Positions 10,877-23,505 of a DNA stretch of 64,000 nucleotides are shown piece by piece (positions within the stretch are counted from its first letter, which is position 1; every line of letters starts with the position of its first letter). A model generated the notes under the pieces. That model was not told the origin of the DNA, did not search any database, and saw only the letters and a list, made by a program, of their open reading frames with translations. The position numbers and the translations under genes are program-made. The stretch is from assembly GCA_038502055.1 (NCBI GenBank), contig JAXRKN010000036.1:3348001-3412000 (forward strand). Direction: 5' to 3'. This DNA is from Tanytarsus gracilentus. Taxonomy: Eukaryota > Arthropoda > Insecta > Diptera > Chironomidae.

Positions 10877-13800
10877 TTAGATTCAAGCTTCTGATATCAT
10901 CGAGCATTGAAAAATTGCCAATTAAGCAAAGTGTTTTCAATCCTAGTAAGAATTTAGAAGTGCAGGTTGAAGAAAAAAATTAATTAATTAACTACTTATG
11001 AAGGCTTGCGTAAAATTCAATTACAATTATGATTTATTTCGAATTTTAACGGTCCTTTAAAAATAATTTTTCATTTCTAGATTTTTAAACTTTAATGAAG
11101 TCATAAGCCGGCAAATTGTCAATTTACACCTTGTTATTATTATATTTTTTTACGGTATTGTTCACAACTTATGTAAATTCACACGGTTTAACCGTCTTAT
11201 ATTAACTTTATTACGGTGCAAAAAAATGTTAATTTCGCACCAATGAGGTTTATGGACATTCTCATTTATTGCCTCGTTATTACTATTATTAAGTCACATT
11301 TTTTTCTCACTCGATTATCGAAGTGCTTCATGTCATGTCAACGACAGTTAAAATGTTTTTTTCTCAAAATTTAATTGTTTAGTGTGTAAATAACTTGATT
11401 GATTGTCAACAAGTGTCTCGAGTGACAAAAATAAAAGCATGTCCTGTTAAATAAATTCGTGACCTTCGGCTTCTCTTCATTATCAATGCAAGTCTTGAGT
11501 GCGACTTTTAAAACAAATTCATCCATCATCACTTGAGAGCTTTTAAAGAGCAGCAAAAAAAATTAGCAGAAAAATTTCTCACTCAACTGATTAAAGATTT
11601 TTTTCTTCTTATTTCTGAATTGCTTGAAGTCGTCAAGGACGTTCAAAATTTTTATAGTTGTGTTCTACACACGACGTCTTCATTAATTCATTAATTGAAC
11701 TGTTGCTGCTACCGATGGTAAAATTGAACTTACGGGGGGAAGTTAAAAAATGATGGAAATAAATATTTTAAAAAAATTAATTTATAAATGAGAATAAATT
11801 GAAAAATTAAGAGGTTAAATAAATTTTCGAATTCCCAAAACATTTAAATCAACCCTTCCACTAATTTACCTCTAAAACTTGTAAAGCACTTCATTGAGTG
11901 TCCGCGCGGGTTTTTCATCTTTTTATAGACTCAAAAAATCTTAAAAATTTTTATTTAATTATTTTCCATTGATTTGCGATTCGACGATGATAATGCTTAC
12001 GCGTCAGCTCACTCATGAGCGTCTAATTAAATTCTCATTGTCTGGAACATCTTCTACCACCACCAACTTTATTGATGAGTCATCAACGAGCATCTAATCA
12101 TTTCTGCATTGTATTCACAGCGCGAGTTTATTCGCTGGTTAATTTGAATTTTATTAAGTGACGAGTGTCGAGATTCTCGATATTGTTTGTTGATAGTGTT
12201 TTCCTGGTTCACTGTCCAACGCAATTATCGTGATATTTTTCTATTTTGGCGAAACAATCGTCACGCGTATACACGATGTATTCACTTCATCAACATCAAA
12301 AAATGAGCATCGTCGTTATTTTATTTTTTTATATCATACAATTCACAATTCAATAAGTTGTTAGGAGAGACTCTTTCAGCCTTCGTAATGACATGTTACA
12401 TCCATTCATTCATATCATCGGCATTCAAATGAACATTTGTTTCTTCACAGCTTTTAAGTATGCTCGAACAGAATTGACTACTTTAGATTAGATTGGGATT
12501 TAAAATGAAAATTGAGATGATCTTATCGAAAGTTGTCACAATGTGATGTTTTCAAGAATTAAGTCGCAAAATCATTGAGTTTTTTTTATTACATCAAAGC
12601 TCGTCGTAAAGCGTGAGGTGAAATATCCTTTTTCACCTTTATTTTTATTACCTCACACATGACTAATGTTAACATGACTTAATATCTCATTTATGACTTC
12701 TATTGTGATTAAGGCACTAATCGTGCCGCATTTGACGCTTCGTTTGAAAAGGTAAATTCTTCTCCTCGGACAACTCATCAGGCACAGCATTTTTTTTCGC
12801 TCCCTGTGTACGAAGCAATTGTAAAAATAAAAATAAATTTCATGTGGCGTTGATGACTCACTAAGAATGAATTTTTACCGATGATCTTTTCGCCGAACAA
12901 TGAGAAAAAGAAAAATTCTCTTTACCTCGCGTGAAATCCCTTTCAATATTGCAATTAAATATTATTTTTTTTAGCTTAGAGATCCGGGTCGAGGTAAGAA
13001 TTAAACATGAAGTGCTGGTGTTGCATCATCAGATAGAATCGCGCATCATCACTTCCAAAATGAAACCATAACGAAAGCTATTGAAGTCAAGTGCTTGTTA
13101 GATTTGCATAACAGACGCACGTACACACTTCTTCGAGAGGCGTCAACTCAGGTGAAGATTCATATAGTAACAATAATTAAAGTGTGTGTGCGGTCTGTGA
13201 TGGAGGCAATTGCGGAAAACAGGTGACAAAAAACTTTTTCGGTTATTTCCTCGAGCGATCTAAAATAATTAATTATCTGTGTAACATTCGATGGCTTCTG
13301 AAAATGCCGCAAGGTACTCACTCAATGCTGGATGTTGATTTATTAGACACTCGACCTTCGCATAACGTCCAAAATTATGTCTCGCGAAAAAATTCTCCAC
13401 ATCATCATCAAATAAAATCATAAATAAAGTTGAGAGCGACAACTTGAACTCGTTTGTATGTCGATGATCATCATCTCAATTTATTTTATTTACGTCAAAA
13501 AAAGTCAACTAAGGGCTTTGAGGTATATTTGATTTCTGTTGGTTGTTTTTGTGTCATTAATTAATTAAATTCAAATTTATGAAATTATTTGTCAATAAAT
13601 TCGTTAATATTTTCGAATTAAAAACTGTGAATTTAAATTAAAGCTTTTCTTTTATTAAAATCCTTTTAGCACCTGCATTTAACTGCCGCAATTAAGGAGA
13701 TTCAATTTGTCCGCTTTAATTAACTTCACAGATGGCTTAATATAAAAAAACTTAAACGGCTTTAAATTTTGCACCTAATTGATCAAGCGAGGTGTATTTA

Positions 13801-14257
13801 AAGTAATGTGCATTAAATTGATTTTAAAATCTTCTTTTATTGCCGCGATAGAATTATGACATAACACAATCCACACTCAATTGTCTTCATCTAAATACTT
13901 CGTAATAATTTCAATTGTATAGAGAGGCAAAAAAAATTACTGAATTTTTCATTCTTAATAAGTTCTAAGTAGAAAAAAATTATTGTGCGACAAATTCTTT
14001 TTGTGCAGTCATTAATTCCATCATAAAAAAGTGCCGTAATCACGTACAAATTTGTCATTCTCGTGTGAATTTGATTCTCTTATTGTAATAGCGATCCTCA
14101 ATACAAAATTCTTACACGAAATATTGTTAAGAGTAAAAAATTCCAATCTCTCGAGAGAAACTCATTGATGTGAGACGAAGACAATGATTCTTGAAAATGA
14201 CAGTCAATTCTTCTTGTTCTTAAAATTCACAAGATTTTATTTAATAATGAATTTTTT

Positions 14258-14322
14258 AAGGGATAGACGCGAGTTAAATTTGACGATGAAATAAAAATTA
14301 ATTTTTTGAATTTCCATCCCTT
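14258..14322. repeat. Short inverted-end cassette (65 bp)
   Basis: The left end is AAGGGATAGACGCGAG. The right end as reverse complement is AAGGGATGGAAATTC. The first nine bases match with one change. It is a small, weaker member of the same layout. Confidence 0.3.
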
Positions 14323-16705
14323 GATAAGATTTTAAAAAATTCCTCAAACAATCGCTTAATTTGTCTCAGGAATCTCACTTTCGATTTCAATGCATACACA
14401 CTCGAAATCTCACCGTGACCCTCAACGCGTGTGATCATCTCTTAATCTCACGTGCTTTTCATCTCTTTCGACTTAAAAAAACTTTCGGCAATTGCACACC
14501 GAAAATATTATTTTGTCAATGTCGAGTGTGATAGTTTCTGCATCAAATATCTCTTGCAGTTATGATTCAATGTCAAAAATAGACATTAGCGGAATTCACT
14601 TGAAGCACCTGACGGGTGCTTCATTAATCGTTTACCAAGAATGCTGTGTAATTATTGGAATTTTTCTTATGGCAAAATGATTAGTAAAACACTCATCAAA
14701 ACTACTTCTGGGGCACCGTTGAATTTAACGCGGAGTCGTTAAACAACCGAAACAAATTTAATTAGATAGAGAGAACATTTTTGTTGCGTAAAGATAAATA
14801 TTTGCGAGTTAAACATGTGAGAAGTTAGGTAAAATATGACTGGGAGTTCTAGAATTATTTGTTGACGAAAAAAATTAATTATTTAAAAATAGAAGAAAAA
14901 ATTTCATGTTGATTTTTGCACAGATTTAAAAATAAAATTAATTTTACAATTTTTAAAAAATAATTTCATTGTTAAAAAAGAGTTGAAATCTCGTGAAAAA
15001 ATCTAACAAATATTAATTCAGTGAGTTTTGAGATTAAATTGCCCTTAACTTTTTCTCTCGTTCTTTAATGTGCGTATTACAAAATTAAAACCAACAATTG
15101 CTATCAACTTAAGTGAGCGAATCAATGAACTTCAACAAAATACAAACAAAAGTCAGGAAAGAGTTAATTAGAGGCGAAATTAATAATTAAATTCAGAAAT
15201 AATTTGCAGGAATTTAATTTTATGTTGGAACCCAAAATTTATGGCCTCTCTCGTAGATTACGAAATGAAATTCTTTGGCGAGACAAACACGAAAAATTTT
15301 ATACCATTAAAAAAACAGCAACAAATTCTGGGAATAAAAACGGGAAACGAAAGCGAGGTAAGGTTGATAGCCGAAAAATGACAACAACTTGTTTTTTTGC
15401 TGCAAAAATTATTCTTTATTCGTGAAACAAGCCTTCGCCATCCAGTTTACTCCCAACCGTCACCCTTGACCCTGAACTGTATGGAGATGATCGAGACATG
15501 TCGTCATCTTCCTTTACAGGTTTTCTTCTCGATGATCTCACAACAATATTATGAGCCTGTAATGACCAGAAATCGAATTTTTTTATATACATGCGAATTC
15601 GTGCAATCCATGACTCAATCGTGGAATTTTTGATATAAACAAAATAATTTAGATGAAGAGAAAAGAGCCTGCAGGGGATTATTCCAAGTGACTCAACAAT
15701 GACCTCAATATTTACCTAATTTTTTACTTTTCGAGGAGATTTTAATCGATGATGAGGATTGGAATGAACTCAATATTGAAAGCTGAGAGAGAAAGAACTT
15801 GAAAATGGGACTTTTTGTACTCGACTGTGATGAGTAAAATGCTATGAGCAATAAATGTATGCACAAAGGCAAGGGAAGGATATTTAAATTAGATTTAAAA
15901 ATTTATCGGACTTTTTAAATTCAAATTTTTTTAACGTTATTTAAATTTAAAATTGTAAATTAATTTTTTAACCCCTAGCTTCCTAGCCTAAGTGCACCTC
16001 AGCCACGTAGACGATACAATCGCGATAAAACACCCTTGAACCACAGCTCAGCTAGTCAGTTTCTCGCTCATCCATAGAAAATGATAATTGAATTAGGAAT
16101 CGTTTCAGCGCAGCTTATCCGCGAATATATGTCTAATTCCATTGAACTCGAATTCAATCGACTATGCGATGATGAATTTAAATTTCTTACCTGTGACGGC
16201 GACGCGATGAATTTTTTCTCATGAGTCATGCTTACCAAACAAACAAGAATAAGGCCTTTAAATAGATCAATCATTGAACTTCACGATCATGCCTTCATCA
16301 CCTGTTGTCCATCATTGGCCCATCATTGGTAGAGCACTCGTATGGGAAGAAGAAAAAAAGTTCTCTTCATCACTCACAACCTCGTCGGAGTCTCAGAATT
16401 TGTGCTGGTGGAATCAATCTATCGTAATTTTATATGATGAAGGTCGTTTGATTATTTTTTTTATTTATTTCGCCTGATGCGATTATGAGATGTTGATGAT
16501 GTCGGAATAGATTTTTTATTATTCTCATTATTATTTTCTCGTCACTCTTCGAGGTAGAAAAAGTCGGCGAGATCGATAAGAAGAAGTCAAAAAATTAATT
16601 AGAAGCTCAATGGCACCCACTTGCGATGTTCGTCAAAAGAGTTTATTGAAATATTATCGATCAGCGGGGGAAATTTGTGGCTACCTAAAAGCATTAAAAA
16701 ATCAC

Positions 16706-16807
16706 AAGGGGTGAACACTAAAATTTTAATTTTTTAATAAATTTTAAAAATTAAATGTTTCAGTTTAATTTTAAAAGTTAAAATTCGAAATTAAATTTTC
16801 CAACCCT
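16706..16807. repeat. Short AT-rich inverted-end cassette
   Basis: The left end is AAGGGGTGAACACTAAAATT. The right end as reverse complement is AGGGTTGGAAAATTTAATTT. The 60 bp between them are nearly all A/T and partly self-complementary. Confidence 0.45.
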
Positions 16808-19800
16808 CGAAAAGTTCCCATCAACATTTTAAAAACATTTCTGCGTGTGCATGTGTCGATGTTTTTAAAAAATTCTTTTCTTGTACATGAGCAAAAATTA
16901 ATCACTTGATGAGAATTTAATATTGTTATTAATATTTTGCCTCACACCATCCTCATTCTTCATCGGACATTCATGCTCATTTTTTGTGCCTTCTTTACAA
17001 TCATCTTCATGTAGTTTAATCATCATCAACATTTAATCATTTTTATCCCACCAAAAGAATTTTGATGCGAAGTTATTAATTTTTTTATGACGCTATTAAA
17101 AAAAATGTTTTCTTAAAAGGACACGCCGAGAGGTGAAAATTAATTTAATTGCATTAAAAATTGAGTATTTAGAAAAAAGCATGAAAATATTTTAAAATTT
17201 CTACTACTTGAAATTATCACATAGAAGTTTTTTAGCATCTCCACGTGAGTTTTATTAATTATTTAAAATTGCAATAAAAATTAATTTCGAATGACACAAA
17301 ATGTGCGTCGACACTAGGCAGCGAAAATTTCAAAGTTGTTTTTAATAGAAAAAATTATGATGAATGATTTCTTCTTGCAACTCCCTGATATCTGATATCC
17401 CCGCATCTCCGCAAAATCGCAGTGAGTGTAATAAAAATTCATTATTATTAAATAATGATGTCATGAGAGTGACGCAATGAAGCTTAACAATAGCCATAAA
17501 ATTTGTAGAGAGTTATTTGATGAGTCGACCAACTTGGGGAGTCAATTAGAGGTTAAGTCATGGTTAGATTTATGAGGTTACCAGGTTCATTAAAAACAGG
17601 ATTTTTTTTCGTTGTGATAGCGAGTGATTTGTAAAAAAAAATTCTAAAATCTTTTTCTGAGGAGAGTAAAGAATTTTAAATTGCTTTTTGTGGTGAAAAA
17701 TGCTTATTTTATGCATCAAAATTAAAGAAAAGATTGGATATTAAAAAAATCTAATTTTTCCGAAGAATGCAGGGAAAAAAATTAAAAAGAGTCGAGTTGA
17801 AATCTTAAATAACTAAACAATTTTTCCGATTAGGTTTTTAATTTAAAACTTAATAATATTTTTATAAAAAAATTTAAAATAAATTAAAATTTGAATTAGT
17901 ATACAGAAATATGTTTTGATTCCGAAATTTGTTTAAATTTAACAGTTTGCACAAGTTCTCCTTAATTCCCTAATAAAATGAATTACAAAATTTAACAAAA
18001 CAAAAATTAATTAATTCACTGACTTTCCTAATCTAAACTAATTTATTTAAAATCTTTTTAAATTTTTGTAAACAACTTAATCAAATTTAAATAAATTTAA
18101 ACTCACTAATCAACAACAATAAATACCCAACAACACATCACATCATTGTTATATTCAATAAACAGCAATAGATCACTTAAAGTGGTAAATTCAGGAAGTA
18201 GATGATTGTTGATTAAAAAGTTCAGACACTTCAAGACCCAGGCAGCAAATAATCGCACCGCACACAGCTATGCGTCGATCATTACCGAAAAAATAAATTA
18301 TTTAATCCAACCGACAGCAAGAGAAGATTTCAGCACGCAGCATCTTCCTCGATCATCATCCATTCACGATTAATAAATAATTTAATTTAATGTAAATTAT
18401 TTTTGACGACCTTTTAAATGCCTCGTCCGAAAAAAATATGACAATTAATCATTTCGGCGTGTGCGCGTAACGCTTTAAAAAATCAGACCTTAATTGTTGT
18501 TTGTACACAAATGGCAAATTAGTATTTGATGCACATTTCGGTAGCGAGTGAGTCACTCTCCATGTTTGGATGTCAACAATTTAAAGAAGAAGAAAAAGCA
18601 TACACGAGAGTAAATTAGCATCCATTGCGTCGAGGTGACACTGAAGATTAATAGAATGTCATTTCTCACGGTATTTTACTGGATAAGGGTGAATAAATAT
18701 TATAATTGCACAATTGATGCCATTGATCATCCGCAACTCGACTCCCAGGTGGCTTCTTGCTGTCGGTGGATTTTAAAGAAGCCGTTTAATATTTCAAAAA
18801 TAAAAAATCGGTTAGAATTTTTCGCTAATTAAAATTCTTCATGTGAATAGTCATTGAGTCATGCAGGTTCAAGTGCATTTGCCATTCTCTCTCATCCATA
18901 AGCAATTGTCGTCGTGATGAAGATGCGCCATAAAAAGACAGGCAGCATCATCATAACATTGTAATAGATCGCATTTCAAACGGCGATGACATAAAGCTTT
19001 CAACTTCCACAAATGGCTTGTAGCTGATCTCCCTGCAATTGACTGAACATGAAACGCGTTGATTTATTGGTGCGAGATGTTTGATCGAGTGTTGCGCTCG
19101 CATCGCTTAAAGAGAGCAAAATTGAATTCATTATCATTATGTCACGGCAAAATGCAGCCGCAATCGTGAATGCGTGTTTCCTTTGATATTCAATATATTT
19201 TCCCGCTAATTGCTGGCGATTTTTTACATCTCGCTTCCTCGAATCACAATTCGTGGCTCGCGTGTGAATAAAAAATAAAGTAATTATTTACTGCCTTTTT
19301 AAGGGACGATATTGCAAGCTCTATGCACTCACCCAGCGAGGAAAATTTTTGTAACGTATTTTTAAATTTTAAAACCATAAAAATTTAATATTGAAAATTT
19401 GTAACGAATTAATAATCAATTTTTTACACGCTGGGATCACTTTTAAGACTTCCAGCGTAGCAACATTACACTTATGCACTCAATTCGATCACTGCATCGA
19501 CCCAAATGTGGCAAATGTGCGCACTCATATAAACCTAAATCGAACATCGACTCGGATGTTGAAGCGGTGAAAAATGTCTCTCGAGACCAACAAATATGTC
19601 AATTTGATCGAGCATAAAAAAAATATATAATCAGCAGCGAGGGAATGCCGAGCGAGAGTGAGATTGACAGATTGCGATATTCGCTTTTTATGGCTAGAGA
19701 GTGGAAGGATTATCTCATATGAGTTTATCTCGCACTCACAGTTCTCATGTGCGATTGATATTCGATTGCGATGGGATTATCTTCGATTATATAGGGTTGT

Positions 19801-20285
19801 CAGTGTCAACAGTAATTTTCGCTCCCATGCTGCGAAGCTACTTGAGACAACTTTTTGGGGGTTCTCTTAAAAAAAATTTCGATCCCGGGATTTTCTTCGA
19901 TAAAATTTAAAAATTCTCGATATTTCCTGGATCTTCGAACCCCTCGATCAACATCAAAAATGATAAGTTTTGACTTCAATGCGACAACTTGTGGAGTCTC
20001 ACAATGTCTTTGAAAATGACAAAAAAAGTTATTGATGAACATTAGAAGGCTTTTGTTAGCTTCATTATTTTGATGTCTAGAATGCCATTAATAGTTTTTA
20101 TTCGCTATCAATGCATGCGGCGAGATAACATTAACAAATTTTCTTTTTCCTCTCTGCATGTTCTTTTAAACAACCACAAATGAAACCTGATCGAAGTTAA
20201 TAAAAATGTTTCAAAACCCACACGTGGGTGTTGCCGCGTAACCCACTTGTAACAGATCAGTGTTTGAAAATCAAGTGCATAAAAA

Positions 20286-20914
20286 ATGGTTTAAGTCAAT
20301 CCGGACACTTTGGCCTTTCGACCATTCCTAAAAATCATCTATGTAATAGATTCTGGTCCAATCACGAGTTAACGACATACATGAAGCCATAGTTCTGAAA
20401 AATGGACATTTTGGCTGCCCGTGGCACTGCTGGCCGGCCATGATGGACATTCCTCAAAAATCATCTTTCAATCGATTCCTGGTCCAATCACGAGTTCAAC
20501 GATACCCATGAGCATAGTTCTGAAAATGGCATTTGCTGTCCGTGGCACTACTGGCCGTCCATGATGGACATTCATCAAAAATCATTAATGCCATTCGATT
20601 CCTGGTCAATTCGAGTTAACGATACCCATGAAGCCATAGTTCTGAAAAATGGACATTTTGGCTGTCCGTGGCACTGCTGGCCGGCCATGATGGACATTCC
20701 TAAAAATCATCTCATCAATCGAGTCCGGGTCCAATCACGAGTTCAACGATACCCATGAAGGCATAGGTCTGAAAAATGGACATTTTGGCTGTCTGTGGCA
20801 CGACCAGAGGTCCGCTCGAAAAATCATGTATGTCAATCGATTCCTGGTAAGTTACGAATAATGCCAATCGTTCCTGGTCCAATCACGAGTTCAACGTCCC
20901 ATGAAGCCATATAA
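20286..20914 (+). pseudogene. Broken version of the tandem-repeat ORF
   Basis: It corresponds to the 222-residue frame of copy 1. One base is missing directly after the ATG, so the frame hits TAA at the third codon. Further single-base and short deletions shift frame several times. The best remaining open piece (about 20561-20758) still shows HFGCPWHCWPAMMDIP and NDTHEAIVLKNG. It keeps the homologous TAA at the end. Confidence 0.65.
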
Positions 20915-21048
20915 GAGAAAATTTGTATGAAAAATGGCGTTTGGCCGTCCATGGACGACATGGTAGACTAAAAATGTCGTGCCTGCCATATAGACCCTAA
21001 GAGCCATTGGGACTGTTTGTGGTCCAGGGACCGAGATCTCGCTTGTGC

Positions 21049-21095
21049 AGACGGACGGACGGACGGACAGACGGACGGACGGACGGACGGACGGA
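21049..21095. repeat. (GACG)n microsatellite inside repeat element copy 2
   Basis: About 11 units with one GACA interruption. It is the inverted counterpart of the CCGT tract at 5003-5056. Confidence 0.9.
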
Positions 21096-22688
21096 ATCAC
21101 GAGCATATAAGCGTTACACCACTTTGTGGGTTACGCTAAAAATTCTTTTATGGTTAGAAAAGCAAATCTTTGATTATTTGTTGAAACTTATTAAAATTTA
21201 TTGCGATTTTTTTAATTCTGTTTCATGTGTGAAAATGATTAAGTGAACGAGTTGCGACTAATTTGGGGCGTCAAATAATTCAGATTATTTCAAGGAACTT
21301 GTTTTCGCGAATTAAAAGGTGAACAAACTTTTGCAGTTTTTTAAGATGTTTGCAAAAGTTTTTGAGTGTTTTGAGGTTTATTGAGTTTAATTTAAACTTC
21401 CTGGATTTTTTAAAATATTTGAATTGAAATTTTTAAAATTGAAAATTAAAAGATCTCAGTCCTTGCATTATTATCAAATCCAATGAATTTTCTAGCGAAT
21501 TAATTTCTCATATAAGGAATTTCTCAAACAGTTTCTCACATTTTCCTTTGATAAATCAATTAGACCGTAATAATCAAGTCAGACTTTATATTATAATAAT
21601 TACCGGCCATGGAATTTCTCGATAAATACCGATTTACTGAAATGGAAGATATGGCAAGTCATCATGTAACATTGTAAAGTCGAATGCAGTTGCAATTAAT
21701 ATCCGCTTTGAAGATCTCTCATCGGTGACGTTGTCATTCTAATGCTTTTATCATTTCACGATTCTCGATAAACTCATGTTGACTAATGAATTAAAAATAT
21801 AAAATGTTGGCATCACTTTAATGATGACAAGAGGTGAGATTGAAATCAAAATAAAGAAACGAAGTGGTCGAGGGATAATGACATCATAAAAGAAGAGATA
21901 TTTGTACCTATTTGTATTCACATTGGAATGTAACAACAAATTAAATCGTCATTTTTTTCTGTGCCATAATCGACGGTTTTATCTTTCGAAGAATTGTTGA
22001 AAAAAATCGAGGAGATGATCAGAACATCACTAAAAAGATTTTAATGTGTTTAAAATCAATTGAAACCCATCAAGATGAGAACGAAAGTTAGGGAACATAA
22101 AAGTCATACTAAAACTTTTTAATTTCATTTTGTTTCAAGTTAAAAAATGGTGTTTAAAAAATAAATTAAAAACCCACGGAACTTTCGATTAAGCCATCAT
22201 CCATCCCCTGTTGAGTAAATCACAAAGCACCTGACATAATTCCACACAAATACACATTCCGAGGTTAAAGTTCGACCTCCGAAATTCAATCTTAATAACA
22301 ATAATTTTTTTGCAATGATGATTTATTAATTCGACATGGATTCCTCTCTCAACTCATCCCGTTGTGCTTTTAAATAGAAATTCCAATGATGGAACTCATC
22401 AGTTGTAGTATTTTTTCGATAGTGAACTAAAAATAGAATTTTATTCTCTCACTCCTCCGGGGCAGGTAGTGACGTGAGTTTAATCGCGTTACTGGTAAAT
22501 TCTGGTCGTCATCATCATCAGAGTTCAGCTGTATCATGATGTCGTGGAAAAGGCATTGGGTCAATTTGGAATTAAACACGATGGGTTCTCCATCAAATGC
22601 TCATCATCGTGATTACCTCACTAACGGTATTCGGCACTCTCTAAGACTTTTACACACACCCGACAACATTTAAAAAGGTTTTAAATTT

Positions 22689-22792
22689 AAGGGGCGAAAC
22701 TTTTAATTTTATTTTTTTAAAACAAATTTAATTTTTTTATAAATCGTAAAATTTTAAATAAAAAACTAAATTTAATAGTGTCCAACCCCCTT
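22689..22792. repeat. Short AT-rich inverted-end cassette
   Basis: The left end is AAGGGGCGAAACTTTTAATT. The right end as reverse complement is AAGGGGGTTGGACACTATTA. It shares the GGACACT motif with 1637-1748. The interior consists of A/T runs. Confidence 0.5.
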
Positions 22793-23384
22793 CGAATGAC
22801 AATATTTTCTAAATTAGAATTTTTTCGCATAATTTTTTCAATTTTCCACCATGACGACCGCACTGACGACATTAAAGCTTTAATGTATAAAGATCGAAAA
22901 CAAATTGTGAGAAATTTCTGACGGAACATGTAAAAGAAATTTTTGTGCGTACAGCACACATTTTAAAGAGCAATTCTTATGCACGCCAATTTACATGTTT
23001 TGCTTGCGGCCTCTCGGGGGGAATTTTTTTTCGGTCATTTAATGTTAATTGTGATTCTTATTTGACTGCGAGCAATCTATATAGGTCTTGAATTGATGCT
23101 GACCGAGCGGAAATCTTCTAAAGATCTCTTCGTTCGTCATCATGGCATAGATCAAAAGATTTTATTTTAATTGTTTTTGAAAGTCCGTTAAAATTCTTCT
23201 TGTTTTGTGCCGATAAAAAAAATATGTGTGTCATTGAGTAGTCAAAATGCTGTCAAAAAGGCCTCTCGAACACGTTGCAGAGGTTGAAGGGGACAGTTGA
23301 TGAATTAAGAGCAATTATCGAAGGAATTTTTTAATTATTTTTGTTGAGAGTCGTTGAAGAATAAATTTGTAATTGATTTTTTAA

Positions 23385-23505
23385 AAGGGGTGGTAGCTTA
23401 GGTTTGATTTTTAAATTTGTTAATATTTTTTTGCAAAACAAAAAATCCAAACTAGGTTTAATCGAATTAAAATGTACTTAAACTGAGACTAAGCTTCACC
23501 ACCTT
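23385..23505. repeat. Short AT-rich inverted-end cassette with long ends
   Basis: The left end is AAGGGGTGGTAGCTTAGGTT. The right end as reverse complement is AAGGTGGTGAAGCTTAGTCT. The two match over about 16 of 19 bases with one indel, one of the best end pairs in the window. The end sequence differs from the GGACACT copies after the G run. Confidence 0.5.

Larger units (their letters stand above)
10877..20200. other. Long gene-poor stretch
   Basis: I find no exon chain or conserved protein motif in 9.3 kb. Open frames are short and unrelated to known families. It holds AT-rich inverted-end cassettes (14258-14322, 16706-16807, and weaker candidates near 11732-11857 and 15875-15990). It could contain regulatory DNA or non-coding RNA genes that cannot be recognised by eye. 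Confidence 0.45.
20201..21144 (+). mobile_element. 1 kb repeat element, copy 2 (inverted, decayed)
   Basis: This is the reverse-complement relative of 4953-5972. It starts with TAAAAATGTTTCAAAACCC, then GCGTAACCCACTTG, the ATG region, the 129-bp units, the (GACG)n tract and GTGGGTTACGCTAAAAATT. It is about 75 bp shorter than copy 1 because of many small deletions. Homology stops at both ends within a few bases of the points seen in copy 1, which marks the element boundaries. Confidence 0.7.

Noticed and set aside
20891..21246. Open frames reading SVRPSVRP or RTDGRTDGRTDG across the tetranucleotide tract
   Set aside because: They are translations of the (CCGT)n/(GACG)n microsatellite inside the repeat element and have no independent coding support.
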